Source of the DNA: Pseudomonadota bacterium
GTDB lineage: Bacteria; Pseudomonadota; Gammaproteobacteria; Burkholderiales; Thiobacillaceae
Direction: 5' to 3'
DNA: 18,756 nucleotides
Assembly: GCA_021821425.1 (NCBI GenBank)
Contig: JAKACL010000014.1
Location: 1 to 18,756 of the forward strand
Each line of letters starts with the position of its first letter. The stretch's first letter is position 1. The notes beneath the pieces were generated by a model. It was not told where the DNA came from and did not search any database. It worked only from the letters and a program-made list of their open reading frames with translations. The translations under genes and the position numbers were made by a program. Of the stretch, positions 6,795 through 14,418 are shown in pieces.

Positions 6795-8137
6795 ACGTCT
6801 GCGGACAGTTCCTGCGCCCACAGCAGCGCGTCCATGTGGACCTTGTTGATGTCGTCCACTTCGCGGCCGATCTGCCGGGCCAGGGTCTCGATGCTGCTCT
6901 GGTCGTCCCGCTCGCAGGCGATCGCCAGCGCGAGGTAGGGCGCGTACGGGCCCCGGTTCGCGATAATGGCTTCGGTGATTTCGGCAGGCAGGCTGATCTG
7001 CTTCAGCACGTCTTCCATCGGCAAGTGCATCACCACATCGAGCAGGGAAAACAGGCCGGCGACGAAAATCTCGTCGCGCGCCTTGGCAAACAGCGCACGC
7101 CCGGCCAGTTGCTCGGCCACCCGACCGCGCACCAGCGCATTTTCCAGCACTGCCGAATCGAGTTCCTGGGCCTGGCCGCCAGTAAACAGGATCAGCGTCA
7201 ACCAGCGATACAGCTTGTCCTGGCCCATCACCATCAGCGCCTGCTCGATGCCGCCGACCTTGTTCAGCAGACCCATGCCAGGCGAGTTGACGTAGCGCAG
7301 CAGGCGCACCGACAGCACCGGATCGTGGCGGAACTGGGCCGCCAGTTCCGGCTGCTCGGCGCCGGTGCGCACCCGGTTCATCAGGTCCAGCACCTTGGCG
7401 CGCGACGGCCCCATGGTCGGGTTGCCGAGGTTTTCGCGGCGGGTGATGAACGGCCCCATGAACAGCGCGAACTGGAGCTTGTGGCACATGTGGAAGCCTT
7501 CGAGCGACTGCACGTCCATCGCCACGAAACGCTTGCCCGCCGCCACCTTGGAGATGGCCGCCATCTGCGCCGTGATGGCCGGGATGTCCTCGCTGCTGGC
7601 GTCCATCAGCACATAGTCGGCGTGCAGCAGCAGGCCGTGCCGGTCGGGATGCACAACGGCCTCGGCCAGCACGGCAAAATTGAAGCCGCGCGTTTTCAGC
7701 TCGGCCATGCGCGCCAGCAAGGCTTCATCGATCAGCGTCTGCAGGCCGATGTTGAGGATCCACACCGTGCCGGCGGCCGGCCAGTGATCGATCATCGGGT
7801 GGCTCAGCGTGGCCGGCGCGATCGGCACGAAGGCAAGCCGCTGCCCCAGCAGCCGCGCGATGTCCATGCGCTCCAGGTTGCCGAGGAGGGTCTCGTCGTA
7901 GAGGCGTTGCACGTCGGGCAGACTGAGGTCGGTCTGCTCGTCGAGCACCCGGCGCAGCATGAAGGTGTAAGCGGCCACTTTCTGGTCGCGGCCCAGCATG
8001 GCTTCGCGGCGCATGACCGAAGACGACTTGGATGCCGCCTTTTCCGCCGGCTTTTCCACCTCGACCGCCGCTGCACGCCTGGGCGGCGCGACGGCCGTGT
8101 CCTTCCCTGACAACATTCCAACCAAACGATTCAGCAC
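6791..8137 (-). CDS. EAL-derived/HDOD signalling protein (YuxH-like), EAL motif degenerate
   Basis: 448 aa from a GTG start. The GTG is supported by a strong GGAGGAG ribosome-binding sequence 7-8 bases upstream. Residues 1-40 are a low-complexity Ala/Lys/Pro/Ser linker. Residues about 45-240 resemble an EAL domain but lack the catalytic signature. The usual YELLxR segment reads YTFMLR at 57-62, so the metal-binding Glu is a Thr (58), and cyclic-di-GMP hydrolysis is unlikely. Residues about 245-445 are an HDOD domain, with DPVLSVRLLRYVNSPGMG at 272-289 and GIEQALMVMGQ. This architecture is known from proteins that regulate motility, surface behaviour or type IV pili through protein binding. 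Target and ligand are unknown. It diverges from the DUF502 gene. Confidence 0.87.
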   Translation of the reverse strand: MLNRLVGMLSGKDTAVAPPRRAAAVEVEKPAEKAASKSSSVMRREAMLGRDQKVAAYTFMLRRVLDEQTDLSLPDVQRLYDETLLGNLERMDIARLLGQRLAFVPIAPATLSHPMIDHWPAAGTVWILNIGLQTLIDEALLARMAELKTRGFNFAVLAEAVVHPDRHGLLLHADYVLMDASSEDIPAITAQMAAISKVAAGKRFVAMDVQSLEGFHMCHKLQFALFMGPFITRRENLGNPTMGPSRAKVLDLMNRVRTGAEQPELAAQFRHDPVLSVRLLRYVNSPGMGLLNKVGGIEQALMVMGQDKLYRWLTLILFTGGQAQELDSAVLENALVRGRVAEQLAGRALFAKARDEIFVAGLFSLLDVVMHLPMEDVLKQISLPAEITEAIIANRGPYAPYLALAIACERDDQSSIETLARQIGREVDDINKVHMDALLWAQELSADV

Positions 8138-8263
8138 GCCTCACTCCTCCGCAAGAAACCTGGGCCCATCAGTCAAGACATCGGCAGCGGCTGACGGGAC
8201 TGTAGCCCTGGACCAAAATATTTCGGCGGCCGTGTCGGGGCCGCTCCCCATTCCAGCGACTGG

Positions 8264-8291
8264 CCGCTGCTATGCTATTGATAGCAGGCGG
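8264..8291 (+). promoter_or_regulatory. Hairpin covering the ribosome-binding site of the DUF502 gene
   Basis: CCGCTGCTAT (8264-8273) pairs with ATAGCAGGCGG (8281-8291) with a single bulged G and a 7-base loop. The right arm contains AGGCGG, the best Shine-Dalgarno before the ATG at 8296. The same stretch contains TGCTATGCT, which resembles an extended -10 promoter. It could therefore be a translation-control hairpin, an operator over a promoter, or both. The rest of the 158-base gap back to the EAL/HDOD start shows no gene. Confidence 0.4.
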
Positions 8292-8295
8292 CACG

Positions 8296-8943
8296 ATGTC
8301 AACATGCTTTCCGGGGTTCAAATTGTTCAAAAATCTTTCCCAGTATTTTTTTCGCGGTCTGATCACAGCCTTGCCGCTCGGGCTGACGGTTTATCTGCTT
8401 TATGTCTTTCTGGTCTGGAGCGAGTCGGTGGCGATGCAGGTGATCCGCCCCTTCATCGGCAGACTTTACGTGCCGGGCATGGGTCTGCTGCTGGGGATTA
8501 CCGGCATTGTGCTGCTCGGCATGCTGATGTCGCAGCGCGGCATGGGCAAGTTGCTGTCGCTGATCGAACTGCCCTTCACCAACTTGCCGGTGGTCAAGAG
8601 CATTTATTCCTCGCTGAAAAGCTTTGCCGATTATTTTTCGCCCCAGCGCAACAAGACCGTCCCGCACATGGTGGTGGCTCTCAGGCTGCCCGGGCTGGAT
8701 CTTGAACTGGTGGGGCTGATTACGCGCCAAAGCGTCGAGGACCTGCCTGCCGGCTTCCTGCAGGGTGACCGCGTGGCGGTTTATCTGCCGATGGGGTACA
8801 ACATCGGCGGCTATACTTTATTTGTGCCGCGCGCCTGGGTGCAGCCGATCGACATGTCGGTGGAAGAGGCGATGCGTGCGGCGCTGTTTGCCTGGATGCG
8901 CCCGGCCCCCAGCGACGATCCGCCCGATCGCAGACAGCCATGA
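8296..8943 (+). CDS. DUF502 family integral membrane protein
   Basis: 215 aa from ATG 8296, preceded by AGGCGG; an upstream in-frame ATG at 8272 would add 8 residues but lies in the loop region of a hairpin. Two membrane segments are clear: about residues 20-41 (GLITALPLGLTVYLLYVFLV) and about 60-78 (PGMGLLLGITGIVLLGMLM). They are followed by LIELPFTNLPVVKSIYSSLK (DUF502 signature) and a soluble C-terminal half with LPMGYNIGGYTLFVPR. The function of DUF502 proteins is not well established. It is followed after 36 bases by an unrecognised gene in the same direction, probably one transcript. Confidence 0.88.
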   Translation: MSTCFPGFKLFKNLSQYFFRGLITALPLGLTVYLLYVFLVWSESVAMQVIRPFIGRLYVPGMGLLLGITGIVLLGMLMSQRGMGKLLSLIELPFTNLPVVKSIYSSLKSFADYFSPQRNKTVPHMVVALRLPGLDLELVGLITRQSVEDLPAGFLQGDRVAVYLPMGYNIGGYTLFVPRAWVQPIDMSVEEAMRAALFAWMRPAPSDDPPDRRQP

Positions 8944-8979
8944 TCCGGTCGCCTTCATCGCGCGGAGCGCAATAGGCCC

Positions 8980-9951
8980 ATGCAGATCGAGTGCTATGCC
9001 CAGCGCCTGCTCAACCCGTTTCGCGGGGTGGTGCACGTCATTCGCTACCAGTCGGCCGAAGCGGTGACCACCGACGGCGTCGAGTGGGACATCTATGTGG
9101 CCAACGACGCCCTGCTCGACGGCCTCGGGCGCGCCGGCAAGCGCGCGCAGATTTCCGACATCCGCTACGGCCACTGGTCGGCGGAAAAGGGGCTCAAGCG
9201 TGGCCCGCTCTATCCTTCGGACGATTTCAGGCGGCTGGAGGACATGGGCGCTGTGGCCTACGAGCACCTGCTCAAGGTGCATCGCAAGGTGCCCTTCAAA
9301 TTCCGCGATGCCTTCGAGCTCTGGCTGCTCGACCGCGACGACCGGCCGCTGGCGCTGCTGCACAGCGTGCGCAGCCACAGCGAAACCGATACCCGGCCGC
9401 CGCTGGACTGGCGCGCCGGCATTGCCGCCCAGGAGCATTTCCAGAGTGCCGCGATTGCCGGGCTGACCGAGCCGGCCAGCGTCTACCTGACGCGCCATGT
9501 CAACGCACTGGCGAGCGGCGTGGCGCAGTGGTTTTGCCGCACCGACGACGGCGCCGGACTGGGCCTGCATACGTTGAAGGGGGGCGAGACGCTGCACGGC
9601 CGCGTGCTGGATGCGGACGCCTTTCCGCCACGGTTCATCGCCACCGCCGGCATGGATGCCGCGCACACCCGGCTGGTGCAGGACTATCACGCCTGGCAGG
9701 CGCCTTGGATGCTGCTGCTGCCGCACCTCGATCCCGCCACCCGCAGCGCGCTTGAAGCCAGCGCCTGCCAGCAGGCCGAATCGATCGAGAAACACTTCCG
9801 CCTGTATCCCGCCGTGATCGACCGCGCGGCGCTGCAGGCGGCGCGCGTGGAAGCGGCGCTGGTGCGCAGTCAGCCGCGCCCGCAGCAACAGGCTGAGGCG
9901 ATGCCGATGTTCTATATCGAACTCGGCAGCACCGAGAGCCAGGACATCTGA
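8980..9951 (+). CDS. Conserved-looking protein of unknown function
   Basis: 323 aa. I do not recognise a named domain. No signal peptide or membrane helix is visible, so it is likely cytoplasmic. The N-terminal half (MQIECYAQRLLNPFRGVVHV to about residue 150) is rich in aromatic residues and charged pairs, with DIRYGHWSAEKGLKRGPLYP and a WLLDRDDRPLALLHSV strand-like segment. The C-terminal third is helical and Ala/Gln-rich, ending FYIELGSTESQDI. Codon use looks like its neighbours and the frame is intact over its length, so it is a real gene. From memory, similar hypothetical proteins occur in other Betaproteobacteria next to DUF502 genes, but I cannot confirm this. It ends 10 bases from the convergent chelatase gene. 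Confidence 0.8.
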   Translation: MQIECYAQRLLNPFRGVVHVIRYQSAEAVTTDGVEWDIYVANDALLDGLGRAGKRAQISDIRYGHWSAEKGLKRGPLYPSDDFRRLEDMGAVAYEHLLKVHRKVPFKFRDAFELWLLDRDDRPLALLHSVRSHSETDTRPPLDWRAGIAAQEHFQSAAIAGLTEPASVYLTRHVNALASGVAQWFCRTDDGAGLGLHTLKGGETLHGRVLDADAFPPRFIATAGMDAAHTRLVQDYHAWQAPWMLLLPHLDPATRSALEASACQQAESIEKHFRLYPAVIDRAALQAARVEAALVRSQPRPQQQAEAMPMFYIELGSTESQDI

Positions 9952-9961
9952 GGCCGGCGGA

Positions 9962-10336
9962 TCAGCCGGTCGCGTCGAGGCCGCTGATGTCGAGGATGGC
10001 CGCCGGCAGCGCAATCGAGGCGCCGAGATGCGGCGTCAGGCGCACGCCGACCTGCGGGTAACGCGCGCCGAATTCGGCTATGGCCTCGGGAATGTCCTGT
10101 GCCACGTGGGTGCCGGCTGCCAGGAAGTAAGGGAAGGCGACGATCTCGGTCGCGCCTTTTTCCGCCAGCGCCGCCAGCCCGTCCGGAATGGCCGGCTCAG
10201 CCAGTTCCAGAAACGCCGCCTCGACATGGTCGTAGATCTGGCCGGGTTGTGCGCGCACCGCATCGGCAAGTGCGCGGACTTCGTCGTTGGACGCCGCGCG
10301 GCGGCTGCCGTGGGCAATGATGAGCAGGCTGGGCAT
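9962..10336 (-). CDS. cbiX: Short CbiX/SirB-type sirohydrochlorin (cobalto/ferro)chelatase
   Basis: 124 aa, starting MPSLLIIAHGSR; an AAGGA sequence lies 10 bases before this ATG, and longer in-frame starts lack support. The fold is the small single-domain CbiX type, thought to act as a homodimer, inserting Co2+ or Fe2+ into sirohydrochlorin for cobalamin or siroheme. The two metal-binding histidines expected for the family are present: His9 in AHGS and His77 in LAAGTHVAQDIP. TEIVAFPYFL is the typical strand before the second His. It may serve B12 supply, which would suit the class II reductase in this window, or siroheme for sulfite/nitrite reductases; sequence alone does not decide. It follows the asmA-like gene by 64 bases on the same strand. 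Confidence 0.85.
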   Translation of the reverse strand: MPSLLIIAHGSRRAASNDEVRALADAVRAQPGQIYDHVEAAFLELAEPAIPDGLAALAEKGATEIVAFPYFLAAGTHVAQDIPEAIAEFGARYPQVGVRLTPHLGASIALPAAILDISGLDATG

Positions 10337-10400
10337 GGCAGTAAATTCCTTTATGAATGGCCTCACAGTGAGCGGATTCCGCGCAGCGGGTTCCCCAAAC

Positions 10401-11825
10401 TCACGGCGCCGCGACCGACCCCGCGTAAAACACCTCGCACGCGCCGCCCGGAAACAGCGCGCCGACCTGCTTGAACAATTTGACCACGGGACCGGTGAGC
10501 GTCCTGAGCGTGCTCGGCTTTTCGACCACGGGTTTCCTGAACGGCCCGTGTATCGCCTGCTGCGCCCGGATGCAGCCCTTGGCGTCGATCAGGGCCACGG
10601 TCACGCCATCGAAGCGCGCGTTGACGAAATCGAGCCGGCCCTGCAGCGCGACCCGGTGCCGCCGGGTCGCGATCGCCACGTCCTGCGAGCGCGCAATGCC
10701 GCGCTCGACTTTCCAGTCGGAGACGAGCGTGCGAATCTCGCTGCGTCCTTCCGGACCGCGCAGGATGCTCGCGAAGTCGTAGCCCTTGGTGACCGCCAGG
10801 CCGAGCGGGCCGGCAAGGAACACGGCGCCCACATCCACGAGATTGAAGCGCTGGCTGGATTCAAAATGGTCGAAGGTCTCATCGAGATCGCGGCCGTTGA
10901 AGACGAGATCGGCGCCCCGCATCGTGACCTCGCCCGTCAGGGTCTGCTTCAGCTGCTTCATGCTCCGACCCCGCATCGTCATCTTGACGGCGAGATCCAC
11001 CGCGCCCTTCGGGACCGATTGCGGGGACAGGGTTTTGAGCAGCGCCTCGAGGCGGAACTGCGTCAGCGTATAGCTGAGGTCGTAGCGGGGCAGCGCGTGC
11101 CTGAAGTCCGCCCGCAGGCGCCCTGCGCCCTGACCATCTAAAAGCCGCATCGTCAGCGGCTCGAGATCGAATATCCCGTTCTGCCCGGCGATTTTCGTGT
11201 TCAGGTCGGCGGCAGCATAGTCGTTGGTCTGTACCGTCTTGCAGGCGAGGTCGGCCGCAACCGAAAGCTGCTTCAGGATGCCGGGAGTCTGTCTGCCCGT
11301 GAGCTGCACATCGCGCGCGTCCATCTGACATCCGGTCGCCTCGATGTGCTTGCCGGAGCGCTTGTCCCGATAGCGCAGCGCGCCGTCTGCGATGACGAAC
11401 TTCGCCAGCCTCAAATCGGGCAGGGATTGCCGGATCTTCTCCGGCCGCTCGTAGTTGTAACGGCCGTCGCGGTTCCGCTCGATATAAATGACCGGCTGCG
11501 CCAGCGTGATATGCCTGAGCCGGATGTCCTGCTTGAGCAGCGCCAGGAAATCGACCCCGATCCGGGCCTGGCTGGTCGCGACGACTTCGGTCCCCCGATT
11601 GCGCACATGGACGTCTTCGAGGGTAAGCGCCACGCCGGGGAAGAACGCGATGCCGATCCGTCCGTCGATGCGGACGTCCATCCCGGCAATCCTCGAGGCC
11701 GCAGCCTCAAGCCGGGGCTTGTGCGCATTCAGGTCCCAGAATAGCAACAGAGCGATCGCAATGACGACCAGCAGGCCGATGAATGCAGCGAGGATGCGCG
11801 CAGAGGTTTTAAACGATTTCGGCAT
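10401..11825 (-). CDS. AsmA family inner-membrane-anchored protein
   Basis: 474 aa from ATG 11825 (MPKSFKTSAR), with a GGGGA sequence about 10 bases upstream; the open frame extends 20 codons further but without a better start. One membrane anchor lies at about residues 10-30 (ILAAFIGLLVVIAIALLLFW), followed by a long periplasmic part. Near its start it has the AsmA N-terminal repeat: ISLEDVHVRN-like TLEDVHVRNRG, then IYIERNRDGRYNYERP and LRLAKFVIADGALRYRDKRSG. The C-terminal segment LKQTLTGEVTMRGADLVFNG and the FNLVDVGAVFLAGPLGLAVTKGYDF region are typical of AsmA-like repeat bridge proteins. These are linked to outer-membrane biogenesis and phospholipid transport. It follows the GcvR-like gene on the same strand after about 100 bases. 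Its specific role is unknown. Confidence 0.87.
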   Translation of the reverse strand: MPKSFKTSARILAAFIGLLVVIAIALLLFWDLNAHKPRLEAAASRIAGMDVRIDGRIGIAFFPGVALTLEDVHVRNRGTEVVATSQARIGVDFLALLKQDIRLRHITLAQPVIYIERNRDGRYNYERPEKIRQSLPDLRLAKFVIADGALRYRDKRSGKHIEATGCQMDARDVQLTGRQTPGILKQLSVAADLACKTVQTNDYAAADLNTKIAGQNGIFDLEPLTMRLLDGQGAGRLRADFRHALPRYDLSYTLTQFRLEALLKTLSPQSVPKGAVDLAVKMTMRGRSMKQLKQTLTGEVTMRGADLVFNGRDLDETFDHFESSQRFNLVDVGAVFLAGPLGLAVTKGYDFASILRGPEGRSEIRTLVSDWKVERGIARSQDVAIATRRHRVALQGRLDFVNARFDGVTVALIDAKGCIRAQQAIHGPFRKPVVEKPSTLRTLTGPVVKLFKQVGALFPGGACEVFYAGSVAAP

Positions 11826-11929
11826 GGGCTGGGTCCCCGCATGTTCTCGGCGTGCGGAAGCCCTCAGGGATTTGGGCTGCAGCATCCAGCATCGCCCAGG
11901 CGACCGATCCGCCCCCCGCCCGCCTGAGC

Positions 11930-12469
11930 TTAAACGCGCACCGGTTCGAAAGTCGCGTCGAGGTTCTGGTCGTCGCAGTAGTCGAGAAAATCGCCGCGCA
12001 GCGTGGCGATGTGGGCGTCGGCCGGGATACCGAGCGTCATGTGGACCGCGAACATCGGGGCGCCGGTATGCGGGGCCGGATAGGTTTCGGTGTCGAGCGC
12101 CTCGATATTGATATGCAGGCGTGCAAAGAAATTGGCGAGACTATTGACGATGCCTGGCTGATCGAGCGCGGCGACCTCGACGGTATAGGGGATGAGCGGT
12201 TTTTCCGAGCGGCTGGGGCGGGTGCGCTGCTGCGTCAGCGCGAGGCCGAGTTCCTCGGCCACGCCCGGCAGCCGGGCTTCCAGCTTGGCCAGCGCGTCCC
12301 AGTTGCCGGACACGCGCATCAGCAGCGCAAAGCGGCCCCCCAACGCGGCCATGCGGGATTCTTCGATGTTGCAGCTCGATTCGCTGATGCGGCGGGTGAA
12401 GCCTTCAACCAGGCCAATCTTGTCCTCGCCGCTGGCGGTGATGACGAGGGATTCGGTGTCGCTAGCCAT
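11930..12469 (-). CDS. Two-ACT-domain regulator, GcvR-like
   Basis: 179 aa. Residues about 5-80 (LVITASGEDKIGLVEGFTRRISE, then NIEESRMAALGGRFALLMRV) and about 92-170 (YTVEVAALDQPGIVNSLANFFA, then INIEALDTETY) are two ACT domains. This is the layout of the glycine cleavage repressor protein GcvR. GcvR of E. coli acts by binding GcvA and glycine rather than DNA; ACT domains usually sense amino acids. No gcv genes are in the window, so the partner is unknown. The ATG overlaps the stop of the upstream AI-2E-type gene by one base (TAATG), so translation is probably coupled; AGGAAT lies about 10 bases before the ATG. Confidence 0.85.
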   Translation of the reverse strand: MASDTESLVITASGEDKIGLVEGFTRRISESSCNIEESRMAALGGRFALLMRVSGNWDALAKLEARLPGVAEELGLALTQQRTRPSRSEKPLIPYTVEVAALDQPGIVNSLANFFARLHINIEALDTETYPAPHTGAPMFAVHMTLGIPADAHIATLRGDFLDYCDDQNLDATFEPVRV

Positions 12470-13488
12470 TAAATTAGATTCCTGTCTGACAGTTCTTTTT
12501 TGATATACGCGTAGAACACCGGCGCTGCAATCACGCCGGGCACGCCGAAGGCGGCTTCCATTGCCAGCATGACGATGAGCAGCTCCCATGCCCGCGCCTT
12601 GATCTGCCCGCCAATGATACGGGCATTCACGAAATATTCGAGCTTGTGGATCACCACCAGGAAGGCGAGCGAGCCCGCGGCGACATACAGCGAATGCGAC
12701 AGCGAAATGATGACGATGATGGTGTTGGACACCAGGTTGCCCAGCACGGGCAACAGGCCGACGACGAACGTGACCAGCACCATGGTTTTGACGAAGGGCA
12801 GCTCGACGCCCAGCAGCGGCAGGAGCACGCCGAGGTAAAGCCAGGTCAGCCCGGCATTGAGGGCGGAAATGCGCACCTGCGCGAACACCACGCGGCGGAA
12901 CGCTTCGGCCAGCCGATGGGCACGCTCGCACAGGGCCTTGGCCAGCGGCGCCAGGATCACGTGCGGAGTGGCTTCGCGCAGCGCGATGAAACTGCCGATG
13001 ATGAAGCCGACCAGGATCAGCAGCAGGGCGCGCCCGGCATCGCCGCCCAGTTTGCGCAAGTCCTGGGCATGGGCGCGCAACCATTCGACCAGGCCGGCAC
13101 GGATCACCGATTCGTCGCCTTGCGGCAGCCATTGTCCGGCCCACGGCGGCAACAGTTCGCGCGAGTTTTCGATCACCTCGGCCATCTTGGTGAGCAGTCC
13201 GGTCAGCCCGCCTTCGGTGCGCAAATACAGGATGGCACCGGCGGTGGCCCCGCCCACCAGGCCGAGCACGATCAGGGTGATCAGCGACACCACCAGCACC
13301 TTCGACCAGGTGTGGCTCAACTTGCCCACGACAAAGCGCGGCGCCAGCATATGCACCAGCTCCACCACCAGCAGGCCGGCAAGCAGCGCCGGCAGCAGGC
13401 GCAGGTGCATCACCGCCAGCAAGCCCGCAGCCATCATCAGCCAGGCGGCGATCTGGTAGCGGGTGGCCGGGGTCAGGGGTTCAGTCAT
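12469..13488 (-). CDS. AI-2E/PerM-type multi-pass membrane transporter
   Basis: 339 aa from ATG 13488 (MTEPLTPATRY). There are about seven to eight hydrophobic segments: two near the N-terminus (about 10-45), one at about 63-88 and one at about 150-168 (LLLILVGFIIGSFIAL). A C-terminal cluster from about 215 to 325 includes LGVLLPLLGVELPFVKTMVLVTFVVGLLPVLGN and SLYVAAGSLAFLVVIHKLEYFVNARIIGGQI. The last segment, with the following AFGVPGVIAAPVFYAYIKKEL, is the family signature. Despite the family name, most members are not shown to carry autoinducer-2; some export other small molecules or ions. Its stop codon overlaps the GcvR-like start, suggesting an operon with it. The upstream neighbour is iclR, 59 bases away on the same strand. 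Confidence 0.87.
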   Translation of the reverse strand: MTEPLTPATRYQIAAWLMMAAGLLAVMHLRLLPALLAGLLVVELVHMLAPRFVVGKLSHTWSKVLVVSLITLIVLGLVGGATAGAILYLRTEGGLTGLLTKMAEVIENSRELLPPWAGQWLPQGDESVIRAGLVEWLRAHAQDLRKLGGDAGRALLLILVGFIIGSFIALREATPHVILAPLAKALCERAHRLAEAFRRVVFAQVRISALNAGLTWLYLGVLLPLLGVELPFVKTMVLVTFVVGLLPVLGNLVSNTIIVIISLSHSLYVAAGSLAFLVVIHKLEYFVNARIIGGQIKARAWELLIVMLAMEAAFGVPGVIAAPVFYAYIKKELSDRNLI

Positions 13489-13547
13489 GGCCGCCACGAT
13501 GCCAACAATCCACCGCCACGGCAAGGGATATCAGCACGCGCGAGGGT

Positions 13548-14312
13548 TCAGGCATCGGCCAGATAGCCCAGCGCGGCGCCGGTCTGCGCGGCGGCTTTTT
13601 GCAGCGCCTCGGTCCAGCCCGGCTTGTGGCGATCGGCCGGCGCCGAAATCGACAGGCCGGCGACCAGCTTGCCCTCGGCGTCGCGGATCGGCGCGCCGAT
13701 GCACGCCACGCCGAGCTCCGCTTCCTCGCGGTCGTGCGCCAGCTGCTCGCGGCGGATGACATCGAGTTCGGCGGTGAGGCGCTCGAGGGTGGTCAGCGTG
13801 TTGGGGGTATAAGGCGGCAGGCCGGTGCGCTCGGCGTAGCCCATCACGCCGCTGGCGCTGTCCTCCGCCAGGAAGATCTTGCCGACCGCGGTGACGTGCA
13901 GGGGCGCGTGCGCCCCGACCACCTGCACCACCTGGATCATCGCGCGGCCGCCCGACACGCGCTCGACATAGACCGCTTCGTCGCCGCGCCGCACGATCAG
14001 GTTGACCGTCTCCCCCGACTGTTCGGCAAGCCGCTGCATATAGGGCATCGCCACTTGTCTAATATTCAGACGAGAGCGCAAGCGATTACCCACTTCCAGC
14101 CAGCGCACGCCGAGGTCGTATTCGCCGGCGCCGGTCTTCTCGACCAGGCCGTGCGCCATCAGCGACCCGAGGATGCGGTGCGCGCTCGCCGTATGCAGGC
14201 CGGCCTCGTTGGCAAGCCGGGTCAGGCTGATCGGACCGGGCGCGCGGGACAGGACACCGACCAAGGCCATTGCGCGGTCGATGACCTGAATCGATGAGTT
14301 GGCGTTTTTCAT
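13548..14312 (-). CDS. IclR-family transcriptional regulator
   Basis: 254 aa from ATG 14312 (MKNANSSIQVIDRAM); an open extension upstream reads through AT-rich promoter-like DNA and is unlikely to be coding. The N-terminal winged helix-turn-helix is at about 25-75: ISLTRLANEAGLHTASAHRILGSL, then a wing with EYDLG. The C-terminal IclR effector domain is at about 85-250, with NLIVRRGDEAVYVERV, LHVTAVGKIFLA, REEAELGVACIGAPI and GLSISAP. These proteins usually repress or activate an adjacent catabolic operon in response to a small carboxylate or sugar-derived ligand. It diverges from the ThDP enzyme gene, and one TTTCA-N5-TGAAA site overlaps its own start codon, so autoregulation is plausible. 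No good Shine-Dalgarno is seen. Confidence 0.92.
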   Translation of the reverse strand: MKNANSSIQVIDRAMALVGVLSRAPGPISLTRLANEAGLHTASAHRILGSLMAHGLVEKTGAGEYDLGVRWLEVGNRLRSRLNIRQVAMPYMQRLAEQSGETVNLIVRRGDEAVYVERVSGGRAMIQVVQVVGAHAPLHVTAVGKIFLAEDSASGVMGYAERTGLPPYTPNTLTTLERLTAELDVIRREQLAHDREEAELGVACIGAPIRDAEGKLVAGLSISAPADRHKPGWTEALQKAAAQTGAALGYLADA

Positions 14313-14321
14313 GAAGTGAAA
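14307..14321. promoter_or_regulatory. Possible IclR-protein half-site pair at the iclR start
   Basis: TTTCATGAAGTGAAA, i.e. TTTCA-N5-TGAAA, overlaps the iclR start codon. A further GTGAAA half-site lies 20 bases away at 14336-14341. Confidence 0.4.
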
Positions 14322-14373
14322 ATTTATCACGCAATGTGAAATTTGTCGCCTGAGCTGCTTCAATACGATCATC

Positions 14374-14392
14374 GTTTCACATGATGTGAAAC
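14374..14392. promoter_or_regulatory. Perfect 19-bp palindrome, probable IclR operator
   Basis: GTTTCACATGATGTGAAAC has perfect 9-base arms around one central base. It lies in the AT-rich gap between the divergent iclR and ThDP enzyme genes, 26 bases before the latter's start. A possible promoter upstream is TTTGTC (14342) with TACGAT (14364) at 16-base spacing. A protein bound at the palindrome would then sit at the transcription start and block it. Palindromic GTGAAA-type operators are common for IclR-family proteins, but binding here is inferred. Confidence 0.65.
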
Positions 14393-14394
14393 AT

Positions 14395-14409
14395 TTTCAT
14401 ATCGTGAAA
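14395..14409. promoter_or_regulatory. Second TTTCA-N5-TGAAA site before the ThDP enzyme gene
   Basis: TTTCATATCGTGAAA has the same outer half-sites and spacing as 14307-14321. Its right half overlaps the AAAGGA ribosome-binding sequence (14407-14412) of the ThDP enzyme gene. Confidence 0.4.
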
Positions 14410-14418
14410 GGATGTGCC

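Noticed and set aside
12469..13488. Autoinducer-2 quorum-sensing export system
   Set aside because: The family name is historical. No luxS or lsr-type gene is in the window, so a quorum-sensing role is not supported.
14312..14372. Longer N-terminus for the IclR protein
   Set aside because: The 20 extra codons cover AT-rich DNA with GTGAAA half-sites, and relatives start near the MKNANSS position.
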